A model generated the notes under the pieces. That model was not told where the DNA came from, ran no database searches, and saw only the letters and a list, made by a program, of their open reading frames with translations. Positions 1-8,971 of a stretch of DNA of 64,000 nucleotides are shown piece by piece. A program made the translations under genes and the position numbers. How positions within the stretch are numbered: position 1 is the first letter of the stretch; each line of letters starts with the position of its first letter. Where the stretch lies: assembly GCF_002151125.1 (NCBI RefSeq), contig NZ_MDJZ01000017.1:372001-436000 (forward strand), read 5' to 3'. Source of the stretch: Clavibacter michiganensis (GTDB taxonomy: Bacteria > Actinomycetota > Actinomycetes > Actinomycetales > Microbacteriaceae).

Positions 1-2
1 GC

Positions 3-191
3 TCCGTCCAGATCGGCGAGAGCGCGCCCGTCGAGCTCTTCATCCGCGCCGGGTTCGAGGCCGTCGTGACGACGCTGTTCGTCGCGGCCGTCGCCCTCCT
101 GTTCGGCTTCGGCCTGTTCCGCAGCATCCGCAAGCGCCGCCGCGCCCGCGCCCGGCAGCTCGCCGGCCTGCCCGAGGAGATCGATGACTGA
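3..191 (+). CDS. C-terminal end of a DUF6049-type membrane protein (partial)
   Basis: The window opens inside a coding frame that reads without a stop to a TGA at 189-191. The visible 62 residues hold one hydrophobic segment (about residues 23-42 of the fragment), followed by a strongly basic Arg/Lys tail, so this is the membrane-anchored C-terminus of a larger, mostly extracytoplasmic protein. In Actinobacteria the gene just upstream of murJ is commonly a large secreted DUF6049 protein with this C-terminal anchor, which is the basis for the name. The identity rests on position and tail shape only, because the body of the protein lies outside the window. Confidence 0.55.
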   Translation, partial: SVQIGESAPVELFIRAGFEAVVTTLFVAAVALLFGFGLFRSIRKRRRARARQLAGLPEEIDD

Positions 192-215
192 CCGGATCGC
201 GCCGCCTGCAGCCAC

Positions 216-1856
216 TTGGGGCGCCGCGTGACCGCCGCCCCCGCTCCCCGCGGCGGCATCGGGCGCGCGTCCGCGCTCCTCGCCTCCGGCACCTTCGTCT
301 CGCGCATCCTCGGCTTCGTCAAGGCCATCGTGCTGCTGCAGACCATCGGCGCGACCCTCGGCAGCTCCAACGCCTTCTCGAACGCGAACCAGCTCCCGAA
401 CAACATCTACGTGATCATCGCGGGCGGCGTCCTCAACGCCGTGCTCGTCCCGCAGGTCGTGCGGGCGGCGAAGCACGCGGACGGCGGCGCCGGCTACATC
501 AACAAGCTCGTGACCATCGCGATCGTCGTGCTCGGCGGCGTCACGATCCTCGCGACCGTCGGCGCCCCCGTGATCTCGCGCCTCTACGCGGCGACGCTGC
601 CGCCCGACGTCTTCGCGCTCGTCGTCGCCTTCGCCTACTGGTGCCTGCCGCAGATCCTCTTCTACGGGCTCTACGCCGTGCTCGGCGAGGTGCTGAACGC
701 GCGCGGGTCCTTCGGCCCGTTCACGTGGGCACCCGTCCTCAACAACGTCGTCGCCATCGCCGGCCTCCTCGTCTTCCAGGCGATGTTCGGATCCGGCAGC
801 CGCCCCGTCGACGACTGGAGCCTCGACAAGATCATCGTGCTGGCCGGATCCGCGACCCTCGGCGTCGTCGCCCAGGCGCTCATCCTCTTCGTGTTCTGGC
901 GCCGCGTCGGACTGCGGTTCCGCTTCGACTTCGCCTGGCGCGGCGTCGGCCTCGGCACGGCCGGCCGCCTCGCCGGATGGACCTTCGGCATGCTCGTCGT
1001 CACGCAGCTGGCCGGCATCGCGCAGTCGAACGTGGCGAACATCGCGGCCACCTCGGACAGCCCGTCGAGCACCATCCTGCTCAACGCGTGGCTGTTCTTC
1101 ATGCTCCCGCACTCGATCTTCGCGGTCTCCATCGCCACCGCGTACTTCACGCGCATGAGCACGCACGCGGGCGAGGGCGACCACGACAGCATGCGGGCCG
1201 ACCTCTCCTCCGCCGTCCGGCTCGTCGCCCTGATGACCGTCCTCTCGACGGCCCTCATCGCCGTGCTGGCGGGACCCGTGGCGCGCGTGATGGTCTCGGG
1301 CGACATCGGCGAGGTGCGCGGCTACGGCGTCGTCCTCATCGCCTTCATCCTGGGGCTCCCCGCGTTCAGCACCCTGTTCGTGCTGCAGCGCGCGTTCTAC
1401 GCGCTCTCGGACACGCGCACGCCGTTCCTCATCCAGTGCGCGCAGGTCGTGCTGTTCATCGCCGGCGCGCTCGTCATCTCGCAGCAGCCCGTCGAGCTGA
1501 TCGGCGTCGGGCTCGCGGTGCTGCAGACCGTCACCGTCACCGGGCAGGCCGTGCTCGCCGCCGTCCTCCTCCGCCGGCGCATCGGCCGCATCGACGGTCG
1601 TCGGATCCTCCGCAGCGCCGTGCGCTTCGCCGTCGCCGCGGTGCCGACCGCGCTCGTCGGCATCGGGCTGCTCGCCCTCGTCTCGGGCGGCGCGTTCGAG
1701 GGGATCGGCGTCGCGTCGAAGGGGCAGGCGCTCCTCGTCGGGATCCCGCTCGCCGCCGTCATGACGGCCGTCTACCTCGCCGCCCTGGCCGCCATGCACT
1801 CGTCGGAGCTGCAGCAGCTCGCGGGCCCCGTGCTGCGCCGCATCCGCCGCCGCTGA
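216..1856 (+). CDS. murJ: MurJ/MviN lipid II flippase
   Basis: An integral membrane protein of up to 546 residues with about 14 hydrophobic segments. The N-terminal pattern (short basic leader, then SGTFVSRILGFVK and, further on, SNAFSNANQLPNNIY) is typical of the MurJ/MviN branch of the MOP exporter superfamily. MurJ moves the peptidoglycan precursor lipid II across the cytoplasmic membrane. The open frame starts at TTG 216; a GTG at 228 is an equally plausible start and gives a protein four residues shorter. The gene lies 24 bases after the DUF6049-type gene and before trxB, the usual actinobacterial order. Unlike mycobacterial MviN it has no C-terminal pseudokinase domain. Confidence 0.93.
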   Translation: MGRRVTAAPAPRGGIGRASALLASGTFVSRILGFVKAIVLLQTIGATLGSSNAFSNANQLPNNIYVIIAGGVLNAVLVPQVVRAAKHADGGAGYINKLVTIAIVVLGGVTILATVGAPVISRLYAATLPPDVFALVVAFAYWCLPQILFYGLYAVLGEVLNARGSFGPFTWAPVLNNVVAIAGLLVFQAMFGSGSRPVDDWSLDKIIVLAGSATLGVVAQALILFVFWRRVGLRFRFDFAWRGVGLGTAGRLAGWTFGMLVVTQLAGIAQSNVANIAATSDSPSSTILLNAWLFFMLPHSIFAVSIATAYFTRMSTHAGEGDHDSMRADLSSAVRLVALMTVLSTALIAVLAGPVARVMVSGDIGEVRGYGVVLIAFILGLPAFSTLFVLQRAFYALSDTRTPFLIQCAQVVLFIAGALVISQQPVELIGVGLAVLQTVTVTGQAVLAAVLLRRRIGRIDGRRILRSAVRFAVAAVPTALVGIGLLALVSGGAFEGIGVASKGQALLVGIPLAAVMTAVYLAALAAMHSSELQQLAGPVLRRIRRR

Positions 1857-2012
1857 CCCGCCGCGCCGAGGGCGTCCTGCCCCGCGCGGACACGTCTCCG
1901 GGCCCGCGCCCCCGCCCGGTGGAGGTGGAGGAATAGCCGCTACCGTGGGTCTGTTGCAGAGGTGAGCGGGTGCCGGGAAGGCGCCCCGCCGAGCAGTGGA
2001 GGAGAAGCCGTC

Positions 2013-3050
2013 GTGCGTCAGATCATCATCATCGGTTCGGGTCCGGCCGGGTACACCGCCGCCATCTACGCCGCGCGCGCCAACCTCACGCCCCTCCTCA
2101 TCGCGAGCTCGGTCGAGGCCGGCGGCGAGCTGATGAACACCACCGAGGTCGAGAACTACCCCGGCTTCACCGACGGCATCCAGGGCCCCGACCTCATGAT
2201 GGCGATGCAGGCGCAGGCCGAGCGCTTCGGCACCGAGGTCGTCCTCGACGACGTCACGTCCGTCGAGCTCACGGGCGACGTCAAGCGCGTCACGCTCGGC
2301 AACGGCGACGTGCACGAGTCCCTCGCGGTCATCGCCGCGACCGGATCCGCGTACCGCAAGCTCGGCCTCCCCGCGGAGGACCGCTTCAGCGGCCACGGCG
2401 TCTCGTGGTGCGCCACGTGCGACGGGTTCTTCTTCCGCCAGAAGACCATCGCGGTCGTCGGCGGCGGCGACAGCGCCATGGAGGAGGCGACCTTCCTCAC
2501 GCGCTTCGCGGAGAAGGTGTACGTGATCCACCGCAAGGACACGCTGCGCGCCTCCAAGATCATGCAGGACCGCGCGTTCGAGAACCCCAAGATCGAGTTC
2601 GTCTGGAACGCGCAGGTGGTCGACATCACGGGCGGCGAGAAGGTCGAGGGCGTCGTGCTCGAGGACACCGTCACGGGCGAGCAGCGGCCGCTCGCGCTCG
2701 AGGGCCTCTTCATCGCCATCGGGAACGACCCGCGTACGCACCTCTTCCACCAGCAGCTGGAGCTCACCACCGAGGGCACCATCGCCGTCGAGGGCCGCTC
2801 CTCGCGAACCAACCTGCCGGGCGTCTTCGCCGCCGGCGACGTCATCGACCCCACCTACCGCCAGGCCGTCACGGCCGCCGCGTCGGGCACGGTCGCGGCG
2901 CTCGACGCCGAGCACTTCCTCGCGTCACTGCCCGACACCCTGCTCGACGCCGCTTCCGACGGGCCGGACGGCCCCGCGGGTCACGGCGCTCCGGCGGCCG
3001 GCAGCGCGGTGGATCCTGACGGCGAGCTCGTCGGCGCCGAGCACCAGTAG
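2013..3050 (+). CDS. trxB: Thioredoxin-disulfide reductase
   Basis: NADPH-dependent flavoenzyme that reduces thioredoxin in the cytoplasm. The FAD-binding GSGPAG motif lies at residues 8-13, the redox-active CATC at residues 133-136, a second dinucleotide-binding GGGDSA follows for NADPH, and the C-terminal FAD motif reads VFAAGDV. The GTG at 2013 is preferred over an in-frame start at 1962 because GGAGGAG sits just upstream and the family N-terminus begins with the hydrophobic strand before GSGPAG. The C-terminus has a Pro/Ala/Gly-rich extension of about 35 residues beyond the usual end, probably unstructured. The partner gene trxA follows after 81 bases. Confidence 0.95.
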   Translation: MRQIIIIGSGPAGYTAAIYAARANLTPLLIASSVEAGGELMNTTEVENYPGFTDGIQGPDLMMAMQAQAERFGTEVVLDDVTSVELTGDVKRVTLGNGDVHESLAVIAATGSAYRKLGLPAEDRFSGHGVSWCATCDGFFFRQKTIAVVGGGDSAMEEATFLTRFAEKVYVIHRKDTLRASKIMQDRAFENPKIEFVWNAQVVDITGGEKVEGVVLEDTVTGEQRPLALEGLFIAIGNDPRTHLFHQQLELTTEGTIAVEGRSSRTNLPGVFAAGDVIDPTYRQAVTAAASGTVAALDAEHFLASLPDTLLDAASDGPDGPAGHGAPAAGSAVDPDGELVGAEHQ

Positions 3051-3131
3051 AAACGGGCGCGACGCAGCGCCCCACCGACAGCGAAGGCCCCGGGATCCGC
3101 CCGGGCCACCGAACCACACGAAGGAGCACTC

Positions 3132-3455
3132 ATGTCCCACTCCCGCGACGTCACCGACGCCAGCTTCCAGGCCGACGTCCTCGACGCCGAGAAGACCATC
3201 ATCGTCGACTTCTGGGCGCCCTGGTGCGGCCCCTGCAAGGCCGTCTCCCCCGTCCTCGACCAGATCGCGGCCGAGAACCCCGGCATCGAGCTCGTCAAGA
3301 TCGACGTGGACGACAACCCCGAGATCGCCATGAAGTACAAGATCACCTCGATCCCGGCCATGAAGGTCTTCCAGAAGGGCGAGGTCGTCAAGACCGTCAT
3401 CGGCGCCAAGCCGAAGCCGGCCCTCGAGCAGGAGTTCGCCGAGTTCCTCAAGTAG
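3132..3455 (+). CDS. trxA: Thioredoxin
   Basis: A 107-residue single-domain thioredoxin with the active site WCGPCK (Cys32 and Cys35) and the conserved cis-proline loop in TSIPAMKVF. It is the cytoplasmic disulfide reductant recycled by the TrxB encoded immediately upstream. A good ribosome binding site (GAAGGAG) precedes the ATG. The length is exactly that of the family. The two genes are probably co-transcribed, and a strong hairpin terminator follows 35 bases after the stop. Confidence 0.97.
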   Translation: MSHSRDVTDASFQADVLDAEKTIIVDFWAPWCGPCKAVSPVLDQIAAENPGIELVKIDVDDNPEIAMKYKITSIPAMKVFQKGEVVKTVIGAKPKPALEQEFAEFLK

Positions 3456-3490
3456 CACCCGCTCGCGCCGTTCGTGCGACGAGCACCACC

Positions 3491-3524
3491 GGAGGGCCCG
3501 GCACCGCGAGGTGCCGGGCCCTCC
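3491..3524 (+). terminator. Hairpin terminator after trxA
   Basis: Perfect 15-base inverted repeat (3491-3505 and 3510-3524) with a GCGA loop, ending in a T-poor CTCC tail. This is the T-tract-free style common in high-G+C actinobacteria. It sits 35 bases after trxA and before the aminotransferase gene. Confidence 0.8.
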
Positions 3525-3624
3525 GTCGTCCCGCCGTCACCGCCGGCCCGGCTGACGGTGACCCACGGGGATCCCGGCCGCCGCCCGTTAGGCTGGTCGG
3601 CAATCGGACAGTGAGAGACGTGAC

Positions 3625-4947
3625 GTGACACCTGCAGGCAGCCCCCGCGAATCCGCGGGCACCAACCTCGACCCCTGGTTCCCCCACTACGCGGAGAGGA
3701 CCTCCGGCCTGAGCGCCTCCGAGGTCCGCGCCCTCTTCGCCGTGGCCTCCCGCCCCGAGGTCGTCTCGCTCGCCGGCGGCATGCCGTTCGTCTCCGCCCT
3801 CCCCCAGGAGCTCATCGTCACGGCGATGGAGAAGGTCATGCGCGAACGCGGCCCGGTCGCGCTGCAATACGGCGGCGGCCAGGGCACGCCCGAGCTCCGC
3901 GAGGACATCCTCGAGATCATGGCGCTTGAGGGGATCCGCGGCAGCGTCGACGACATCGTCACCACCACGGGCTCGCAGCAGGCCCTCGACCTCGTCACCA
4001 AGCTCTTCATCGACCCGGGCGACGTGATCCTCGCCGAAGCCCCCAGCTACGTCGGCGCCATCGGCGTCTTCCGCAGCTACCAGGCCGTCGTCGAGCACGT
4101 CGTGATGGACGACGACGGCCTCGTCCCTGAGGCGCTGCGCGAGGCCATCGCGCGGATCCGCGGCGAGGGCCGCACCATCAAGTTCCTCTACACGGTCCCC
4201 AACTTCCACAACCCGGCGGGCGTCACCATGTCGGCCGCCCGACGCCCGGAGATCCTGGAGATCTGCCGGTCGAACGACATCCTCGTGCTCGAGGACAACC
4301 CCTACGGCCTGCTCTGGTTCGACCGGCCCGCGCCGGACGCCATGCGCAGCCTCGACGACGAGGGCGTCATCTACCTCGGCTCGTTCTCCAAGACGCTCGC
4401 ACCGGGCTTCCGGGTCGGCTGGGCGCTCGCCCCGCACGCGATCCGCGAGAAGCTCATCCTCGCCCAGGAGTCGGCGGTCCTCTCCCCCAGCTCCTTCAGC
4501 CAGCTGATCATCTCCGAGTACCTGCACGCCTCCGACTGGAAGGGCCAGATCGACACCTTCCGCGGCGTGTACCGCGAACGCCGCGACGCCACGCTCTCCG
4601 CCCTCCAGGAGCACCTGCCCAGCCTGTCCTGGACAGTCCCCAACGGCGGCTTCTACGTCTGGCTGAAGCTCCCCGAGCAGCTCGACTCCAAGCAGATGCT
4701 CCCCCGCGCCGTCACGGCGCTCGTCGCCTACACGCCGGGTACCGCGTTCTACGCCGACGGGCGCGGCCGGGATGCCATCCGCCTGTCGTTCTGCTACCCG
4801 ACGCCCGACCGGATCCGTGAGGGCATCCGACGCATGGCGGGCGTGATCGACGACGAGATGGACCTGCTCACCACGTTCTCGGGCACGGGCGCGCTCTCCT
4901 CGCGTCCCACGACCTCGGTCGTCACACCGCCGCCCGACATCGACTGA
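3625..4947 (+). CDS. PLP-dependent aminotransferase, class I/II fold (2-aminoadipate/LysN-like)
   Basis: A 440-residue fold-type I aminotransferase. The PLP lysine is Lys256 in GSFSKTLAPG, the pyridine-nitrogen aspartate lies in EDNPYG (about residues 223-228), and YTVPNFHNPAG near 189-199 is the signature of the branch containing 2-aminoadipate aminotransferases and the catalytic domain of MocR/GntR regulators. There is no N-terminal winged helix, so this is a stand-alone enzyme. The substrate cannot be read from sequence. It starts at GTG 3625 and is followed after 49 bases by a D-Ala-D-Ala ligase-family gene on the same strand, so co-transcription is possible. Confidence 0.85.
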   Translation: MTPAGSPRESAGTNLDPWFPHYAERTSGLSASEVRALFAVASRPEVVSLAGGMPFVSALPQELIVTAMEKVMRERGPVALQYGGGQGTPELREDILEIMALEGIRGSVDDIVTTTGSQQALDLVTKLFIDPGDVILAEAPSYVGAIGVFRSYQAVVEHVVMDDDGLVPEALREAIARIRGEGRTIKFLYTVPNFHNPAGVTMSAARRPEILEICRSNDILVLEDNPYGLLWFDRPAPDAMRSLDDEGVIYLGSFSKTLAPGFRVGWALAPHAIREKLILAQESAVLSPSSFSQLIISEYLHASDWKGQIDTFRGVYRERRDATLSALQEHLPSLSWTVPNGGFYVWLKLPEQLDSKQMLPRAVTALVAYTPGTAFYADGRGRDAIRLSFCYPTPDRIREGIRRMAGVIDDEMDLLTTFSGTGALSSRPTTSVVTPPPDID

Positions 4948-4996
4948 CCCTCCGCCACCGCGTCCACGGACACCGACCGCAACCGGATCGAGCATC

Positions 4997-5962
4997 ATGA
5001 CCGCACACGAGCCCCTCTCCGTCGTCGTCCTGGCCGGCGGCATCTCCCATGAGCGCGACGTGTCGCTCCGCAGCGGTCGTCGAGTCGCGGATGCGCTGCG
5101 CGGTGCCGGCGTCCAGGCCTCCCTGCGGGATCCGGACGCCACGCTCCTCGACTTCCTGCGGGACACGCCGCCGACCGTCGTCTGGCCCGTGCTGCACGGG
5201 GCGAGCGGCGAGGACGGTGCGCTCCTCGGTCTCCTGGAGCTCGCCGGCGTCCCGTACGTCGGCTCGTCCGCGCGATCCGCGCGGCTGGCCTGGGACAAGC
5301 CCACGGCGAAGGCGCTGGCCGAGTCGGCCGGGTTCCGGACGCCGCGATCCGTGACCCTGCCGAAGGACACGTTCCGCGAGCTCGGGGCGGCTGCCGTGCT
5401 CCGTCTGGTGACCGAGGCGATCCCCGCCCCCTATGCCGTCAAGCCCGCGCGCGGCGGCTCGGCGCAGGGCGTCACGATCGTGCACGACGCCGATGCCCTC
5501 CCCCGCGCGATGGTCGACGCCTACACCTACGGCGACGTCGCCCTCATCGAGCAGCTGGTCGAGGGCACTGAGGTCGCCATCGGCGTCCTCGACACCGGGG
5601 ACGGTCCGACGGCACTCCCCGCCACGGAGATCGTCCCGACGTCGGGTGTGTACGGCTATGAAGCGCGATACAACGCGGGCCTGACCCGCTTCTACACTCC
5701 CGCCCGCATCTCCGCCGGAGCGACATCAGCGGTCGCGGAGACGGCGGTGGGGATCCACCGAGCCCTGGGCATCGGGCAGATGTCACGCGTCGACCTCATC
5801 ATCGATGCCGCCGGCGAGCCGTGGTTCCTGGAGGTCAACGTCATCCCCGGTCTCACCGAGACCTCGTTGCTTCCCCAGGGGCTCGCGGCGGCGGGCGTCG
5901 AGGTGGGCGATCTCTACCGTCGGCTCGCGGAAGCGGCGCTCTCCGCTGCAAGCGGTCGCTGA
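4997..5962 (+). CDS. D-alanine--D-alanine ligase family protein
   Basis: A 321-residue ATP-grasp enzyme. It has the N-terminal GGISHERDVSLRSG loop (serine/glutamate loop of Ddl), the LLELAGVPYVGSSARS segment that matches the family's substrate-loop region, an ATP-grasp KPARGGSAQGV strand, and C-terminal RVDLIID and EVNVIPGLTETS, which hold the metal ligands. Ddl enzymes join two D-alanines for peptidoglycan. Length is slightly short for the family. The position next to parB, away from the dcw/murF region where Ddl is often encoded, suggests a second copy or a paralogue with altered acceptor use. No gene symbol is given for that reason. Confidence 0.8.
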   Translation: MTAHEPLSVVVLAGGISHERDVSLRSGRRVADALRGAGVQASLRDPDATLLDFLRDTPPTVVWPVLHGASGEDGALLGLLELAGVPYVGSSARSARLAWDKPTAKALAESAGFRTPRSVTLPKDTFRELGAAAVLRLVTEAIPAPYAVKPARGGSAQGVTIVHDADALPRAMVDAYTYGDVALIEQLVEGTEVAIGVLDTGDGPTALPATEIVPTSGVYGYEARYNAGLTRFYTPARISAGATSAVAETAVGIHRALGIGQMSRVDLIIDAAGEPWFLEVNVIPGLTETSLLPQGLAAAGVEVGDLYRRLAEAALSAASGR

Positions 5963-6018
5963 GACCCCACCAGCGCGTACCGCGCGAGCAGACCGCTCCG
6001 TGCGCCCTCAACGCGCCT

Positions 6019-7020
6019 TCAGCTCGCGTCGGCGTCCGGCACGCCCATCTCCTGGGCGATGCGGGTGAGGTCCCCCACGGTCGCGAAGTCGATCACGATC
6101 TGCCCCTTCTGCGCCGACATCGTGACCCGCACGCTCGTGTTCAGGTGATCCCCGATGCGTTGCGCGGTCTCGTCCAGGTGGGCGTTCCGTGCGCTGCTCG
6201 CGCTCTTGCGCGGCTTCGCGGACCTCTGGCCACGCTGTGCGGCGGCCTCGGCCGCGCGCACGGAGAGATCCTCGTTGACGATCTTCTCGGCGAGATGACG
6301 CATCGCGTCCTCGTCTCCCGACGACAGGATCGCACGCGCGTGCCCGGCCGAGAGGACGCCAGCGGCCACACGGTGCTGCACGTCCTCGGGCAGTCGCAGC
6401 AGTCGGATCGTGTTGGTGATCTGAGGCCGTGAGCGTCCCAGCCGTTGGGCGAGCTCGTCCTGCGTGATGGCGAAGTCAGCCAGCAGCTGCTGATAGGCGC
6501 TCGCCTCCTCGAGGGGGTTCAGCTCCGAGCGGTGCAGGTTCTCGAGCAGCGCGTCGCGGAGCATGGACTCGTCGGCCGTGTCCTTGATGACGGCGGGGAT
6601 GCTGTCCAGCCCGAGCTCCTTGGTGGCCCGCAGGCGCCGCTCCCCCATCACGAGCTCGTATCGGGCGCGACCGTCGACGTCAGCGCCCAGAGGGCGTACG
6701 ACGATGGGCTGGAGGACCCCGTACTCCCGGATCGACACCATGAGCTCCTGGAGCTCGTCCTGACGGAAGTCCGTCCGCGGCTGCTGGGCGTTCGGCGTGA
6801 TGTCCGCGGGGTCCAGGTTCGCGAGCCTCGCGCCCGGGACGGCGACGAGCTCGGGTTCGACATTCGTCGCCCGCGCCGTGTCGGAGCCGCTCTGCACTCC
6901 GCTGGGCGCACCCGCGCCGATGCTGTCCGGGAAGAAGACGTCGACGGGCCTGCTGCGCTCGTCGGACGTGGGGATGAGGGCGCCGATGCCGCGACCCAGG
7001 CCGGTTCTCTTGGTTGCCAT
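6019..7020 (-). CDS. parB: Chromosome-partitioning protein ParB
   Basis: A 333-residue ParB/Spo0J protein. It starts at the ATG at 7018-7020 (MATKRTGLGRG, the typical actinobacterial ParB N-terminus). It contains the N-terminal CTPase/partner region with the GERRLRA box, a central helix-turn-helix (ITQDELAQRLGRSRPQIT) and a C-terminal dimerization segment. ParB loads at parS, spreads as a CTP-dependent clamp and recruits ParA and SMC. The start overlaps the parA stop by one base. Three parS-like sites lie within 2 kb upstream (7955, 8854, 8956). It runs convergent to the ligase gene with only 56 bases between them. Confidence 0.96.
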   Translation of the reverse strand: MATKRTGLGRGIGALIPTSDERSRPVDVFFPDSIGAGAPSGVQSGSDTARATNVEPELVAVPGARLANLDPADITPNAQQPRTDFRQDELQELMVSIREYGVLQPIVVRPLGADVDGRARYELVMGERRLRATKELGLDSIPAVIKDTADESMLRDALLENLHRSELNPLEEASAYQQLLADFAITQDELAQRLGRSRPQITNTIRLLRLPEDVQHRVAAGVLSAGHARAILSSGDEDAMRHLAEKIVNEDLSVRAAEAAAQRGQRSAKPRKSASSARNAHLDETAQRIGDHLNTSVRVTMSAQKGQIVIDFATVGDLTRIAQEMGVPDADAS

Positions 7021-7901
7021 TACTTCGGGGCTCCTCGGTATGCGATCTCGGCCGCAGCTTCCAGATAGGACAGCGCGCCGGGTGAGTTGGGGTCGTAGCT
7101 GATGACGCTCTGCCCGTAGCTGGGCGCCTCGCTGATGCGGACGGAGCGAGGAATGAGGGTCGTGAGCGTCTGCTGGGGGAAGTGCTCGCGGACCTCGGCG
7201 GCCACCTGCTGCGCGAGGTTCGTTCGTCCGTCGTACATGGTCAGGAGGATGGTCGACATGGCGAGATCCGGGTTCAGGTGCTTCGAGATCAGCTCGATGT
7301 TGGAGAGCAGCTGGCTGAGCCCCTCGAGGGCGTAGTACTCGCACTGGATCGGGATCAGGACCTCCTTGGCGGCGCTGAAGGCGTTGATGGTCAGGAGCCC
7401 TAGCGAGGGCGGGCAGTCGATGAGGACGTAGTCGAAGTCGCGTCCACGCTCGGACGCCAGGAATGCGTCCAGCGCCAGTCGCAGTCGGCGCTCTCGATGC
7501 TCGAGATTGACGAGCTCGATCTCCGCACCTGCGAGGTGGATGGTGGCTGGCACGCAGAAGAGAGTCTCGAACTCCGGACTGCCCTGCACGGCGTTCTCGA
7601 TCGGAGAGCCATTCACCAGCACGTCGTAGACGCTCGTCAAGTCACTGGAGCGATCAGCACCCAACGCCGTAGACGCGTTCCCTTGGGGATCCAGGTCGAT
7701 GACCAGCGTGCGGGACCCGGACTTCGCCAGTGCGGCAGCCAGGTTCACCGTGGAGGTCGTCTTGCCGACGCCCCCCTTCTGGTTGGCGATGGTGAAGACG
7801 CGCGTGATGGCTGGCCTCGGTAGGACGAGTCCCGCCAGCGCCTTCCTCCGTCGGCTGGTCTCAGAGAGTTCACGCGCGATGGGGCTCAGGTCATCATCCA
7901 T
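7020..7901 (-). CDS. parA: Chromosome-partitioning ATPase ParA
   Basis: A 293-residue ParA/Soj ATPase. The deviant Walker A motif KGGVGKTTS starts at residue 42, with the signature Lys42 and catalytic Lys47, followed by VIDLDPQGNAST (Walker A') and DCPPSLGLLT (Walker B region). An N-terminal extension of about 35 residues precedes the ATPase core, as in other actinobacterial ParA proteins. It works with ParB to position replicated origins. The gene is read in the order rsmG-parA-parB, with one parS-like site in the 147-base gap upstream of parA. Confidence 0.96.
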   Translation of the reverse strand: MDDDLSPIARELSETSRRRKALAGLVLPRPAITRVFTIANQKGGVGKTTSTVNLAAALAKSGSRTLVIDLDPQGNASTALGADRSSDLTSVYDVLVNGSPIENAVQGSPEFETLFCVPATIHLAGAEIELVNLEHRERRLRLALDAFLASERGRDFDYVLIDCPPSLGLLTINAFSAAKEVLIPIQCEYYALEGLSQLLSNIELISKHLNPDLAMSTILLTMYDGRTNLAQQVAAEVREHFPQQTLTTLIPRSVRISEAPSYGQSVISYDPNSPGALSYLEAAAEIAYRGAPK

Positions 7902-7954
7902 GAGCAGCTCCTGATCCGAGTTCGCCGGTCATGTCGGTGTGCTGTCCGGCGTCA

Positions 7955-7970
7955 TGTTTCACGTGGAACA
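7955..7970. promoter_or_regulatory. parS-like ParB-binding site 1
   Basis: The 16-mer TGTTTCACGTGGAACA matches the conserved bacterial parS consensus TGTTTCACGTGAAACA at 15 of 16 positions. It lies between rsmG and parA, just upstream of the parA start. Confidence 0.92.
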
Positions 7971-8048
7971 TGGGGGCCAGCCCCGTGGTATGTACAAAGA
8001 ATACCTGGCTGATCGGGCTTTCCTCTCCCTGCGCCGTTGTCTCGACCC

Positions 8049-8684
8049 TCATGCGAGACGCGCTCGAATGACACGGGTGACCTCATCGACTTGCCCTGAT
8101 CCCAGCGTGAGCACCTCCACGTCCTCGAGGTGGAACTTGCGGATCGCCTTGCCGGCAGCCTCGACCTCACGCTCTGCATTGGCGCCCTTCATGAGCACCA
8201 ACTCGCCTCCGGTGCGTACGAGCGGAACCGTCAGCGGGATCAGCTTCGCGAACGCGCTCACGGCCCGCGCCGTCACCTGGTCCAGGGTGAACTCCTGCCC
8301 CACCTCCTCGGCACGCGCTCGTCGGACGGTCACATTCTCGAGCCCGAGATGCGCCACCTGCTCCACCAGCCATGCCACCCGTCGCTCCATGGGTTCGATG
8401 AGCACGAAGTCGACCTCCGGCCGAGCGACGGCGAGGACCAGACCCGGCAACCCCGCCCCCGTGCCGATGTCACCGACGATTCCGGGACGAAGGAGAGGGG
8501 CGACCAGTACGGAGTTGAGGATGTGGCGCGACCACAGGCGCGGAGGTTCGAGGGGGCCGATGAGTCCCAACTCCTCCCCCCGCTCGCCGAGCTGCGAGGC
8601 GAACTCGCGAGCCACGTGGATCCGGTCTCCGAAGAGGGTCTCAGCCACCGCCGGCTCGCGCTCGATCATGGCGTGCTGAGGCAT
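8049..8684 (-). CDS. rsmG: 16S rRNA (guanine527-N7)-methyltransferase RsmG
   Basis: A 211-residue SAM-dependent methyltransferase. The SAM-binding motif I reads GDIGTGAGLPGLVLA, preceded by the LWSRHILNSV segment and followed by the VTARAVSAFAKL region characteristic of RsmG (GidB). It methylates G527 of 16S rRNA, and loss of RsmG is known to give low-level streptomycin resistance in several bacteria. It lies between jag and parA, the standard actinobacterial oriC order. The first ATG at 8684 is used. Confidence 0.95.
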   Translation of the reverse strand: MPQHAMIEREPAVAETLFGDRIHVAREFASQLGERGEELGLIGPLEPPRLWSRHILNSVLVAPLLRPGIVGDIGTGAGLPGLVLAVARPEVDFVLIEPMERRVAWLVEQVAHLGLENVTVRRARAEEVGQEFTLDQVTARAVSAFAKLIPLTVPLVRTGGELVLMKGANAEREVEAAGKAIRKFHLEDVEVLTLGSGQVDEVTRVIRARLA

Positions 8685-8853
8685 CGGAATCCATCCTGTG
8701 ATCGGTCGTGCAATGCGATGAGAACAAGCCAGTGCGTCGTGAGATCAGCTGCGCAGGCGCGTCCGCAAGCTTAGCCGCGAATCGCGCCGTTCTCGATCAC
8801 ACGACCGAACGCTCCTCGCCGATCCCGGCTGCTGACATCAGCGTCCGCGAGCA

Positions 8854-8869
8854 TGTTCCACGTGAAACC
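8854..8869. promoter_or_regulatory. parS-like ParB-binding site 2
   Basis: TGTTCCACGTGAAACC matches the parS 16-mer at 14 of 16 positions, with the central CACGTGAAAC intact. It is the most divergent of the three sites. Confidence 0.8.
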
Positions 8870-8955
8870 GTGCTTGAACGACATCGCGTCGCGGCCCGAA
8901 CTCGAGTGCCCGTGTGATGTGAAAGGTAGAGGGTCGGTATGGCAGGCCGCCCCGG

Positions 8956-8971
8956 CGTTTCACGTGAAACA
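8956..8971. promoter_or_regulatory. parS-like ParB-binding site 3
   Basis: CGTTTCACGTGAAACA matches the parS 16-mer at 15 of 16 positions, with a perfect GTTTCACGTGAAAC core. It lies 102 bases from site 2 in the same intergenic region. Confidence 0.93.

Noticed and set aside
3448-5370. 640-codon minus-strand open frame opposite the aminotransferase and ligase genes
   Set aside because: Shadow of two well-supported genes; low-complexity Arg/Gly/Ala translation and no ribosome binding site.
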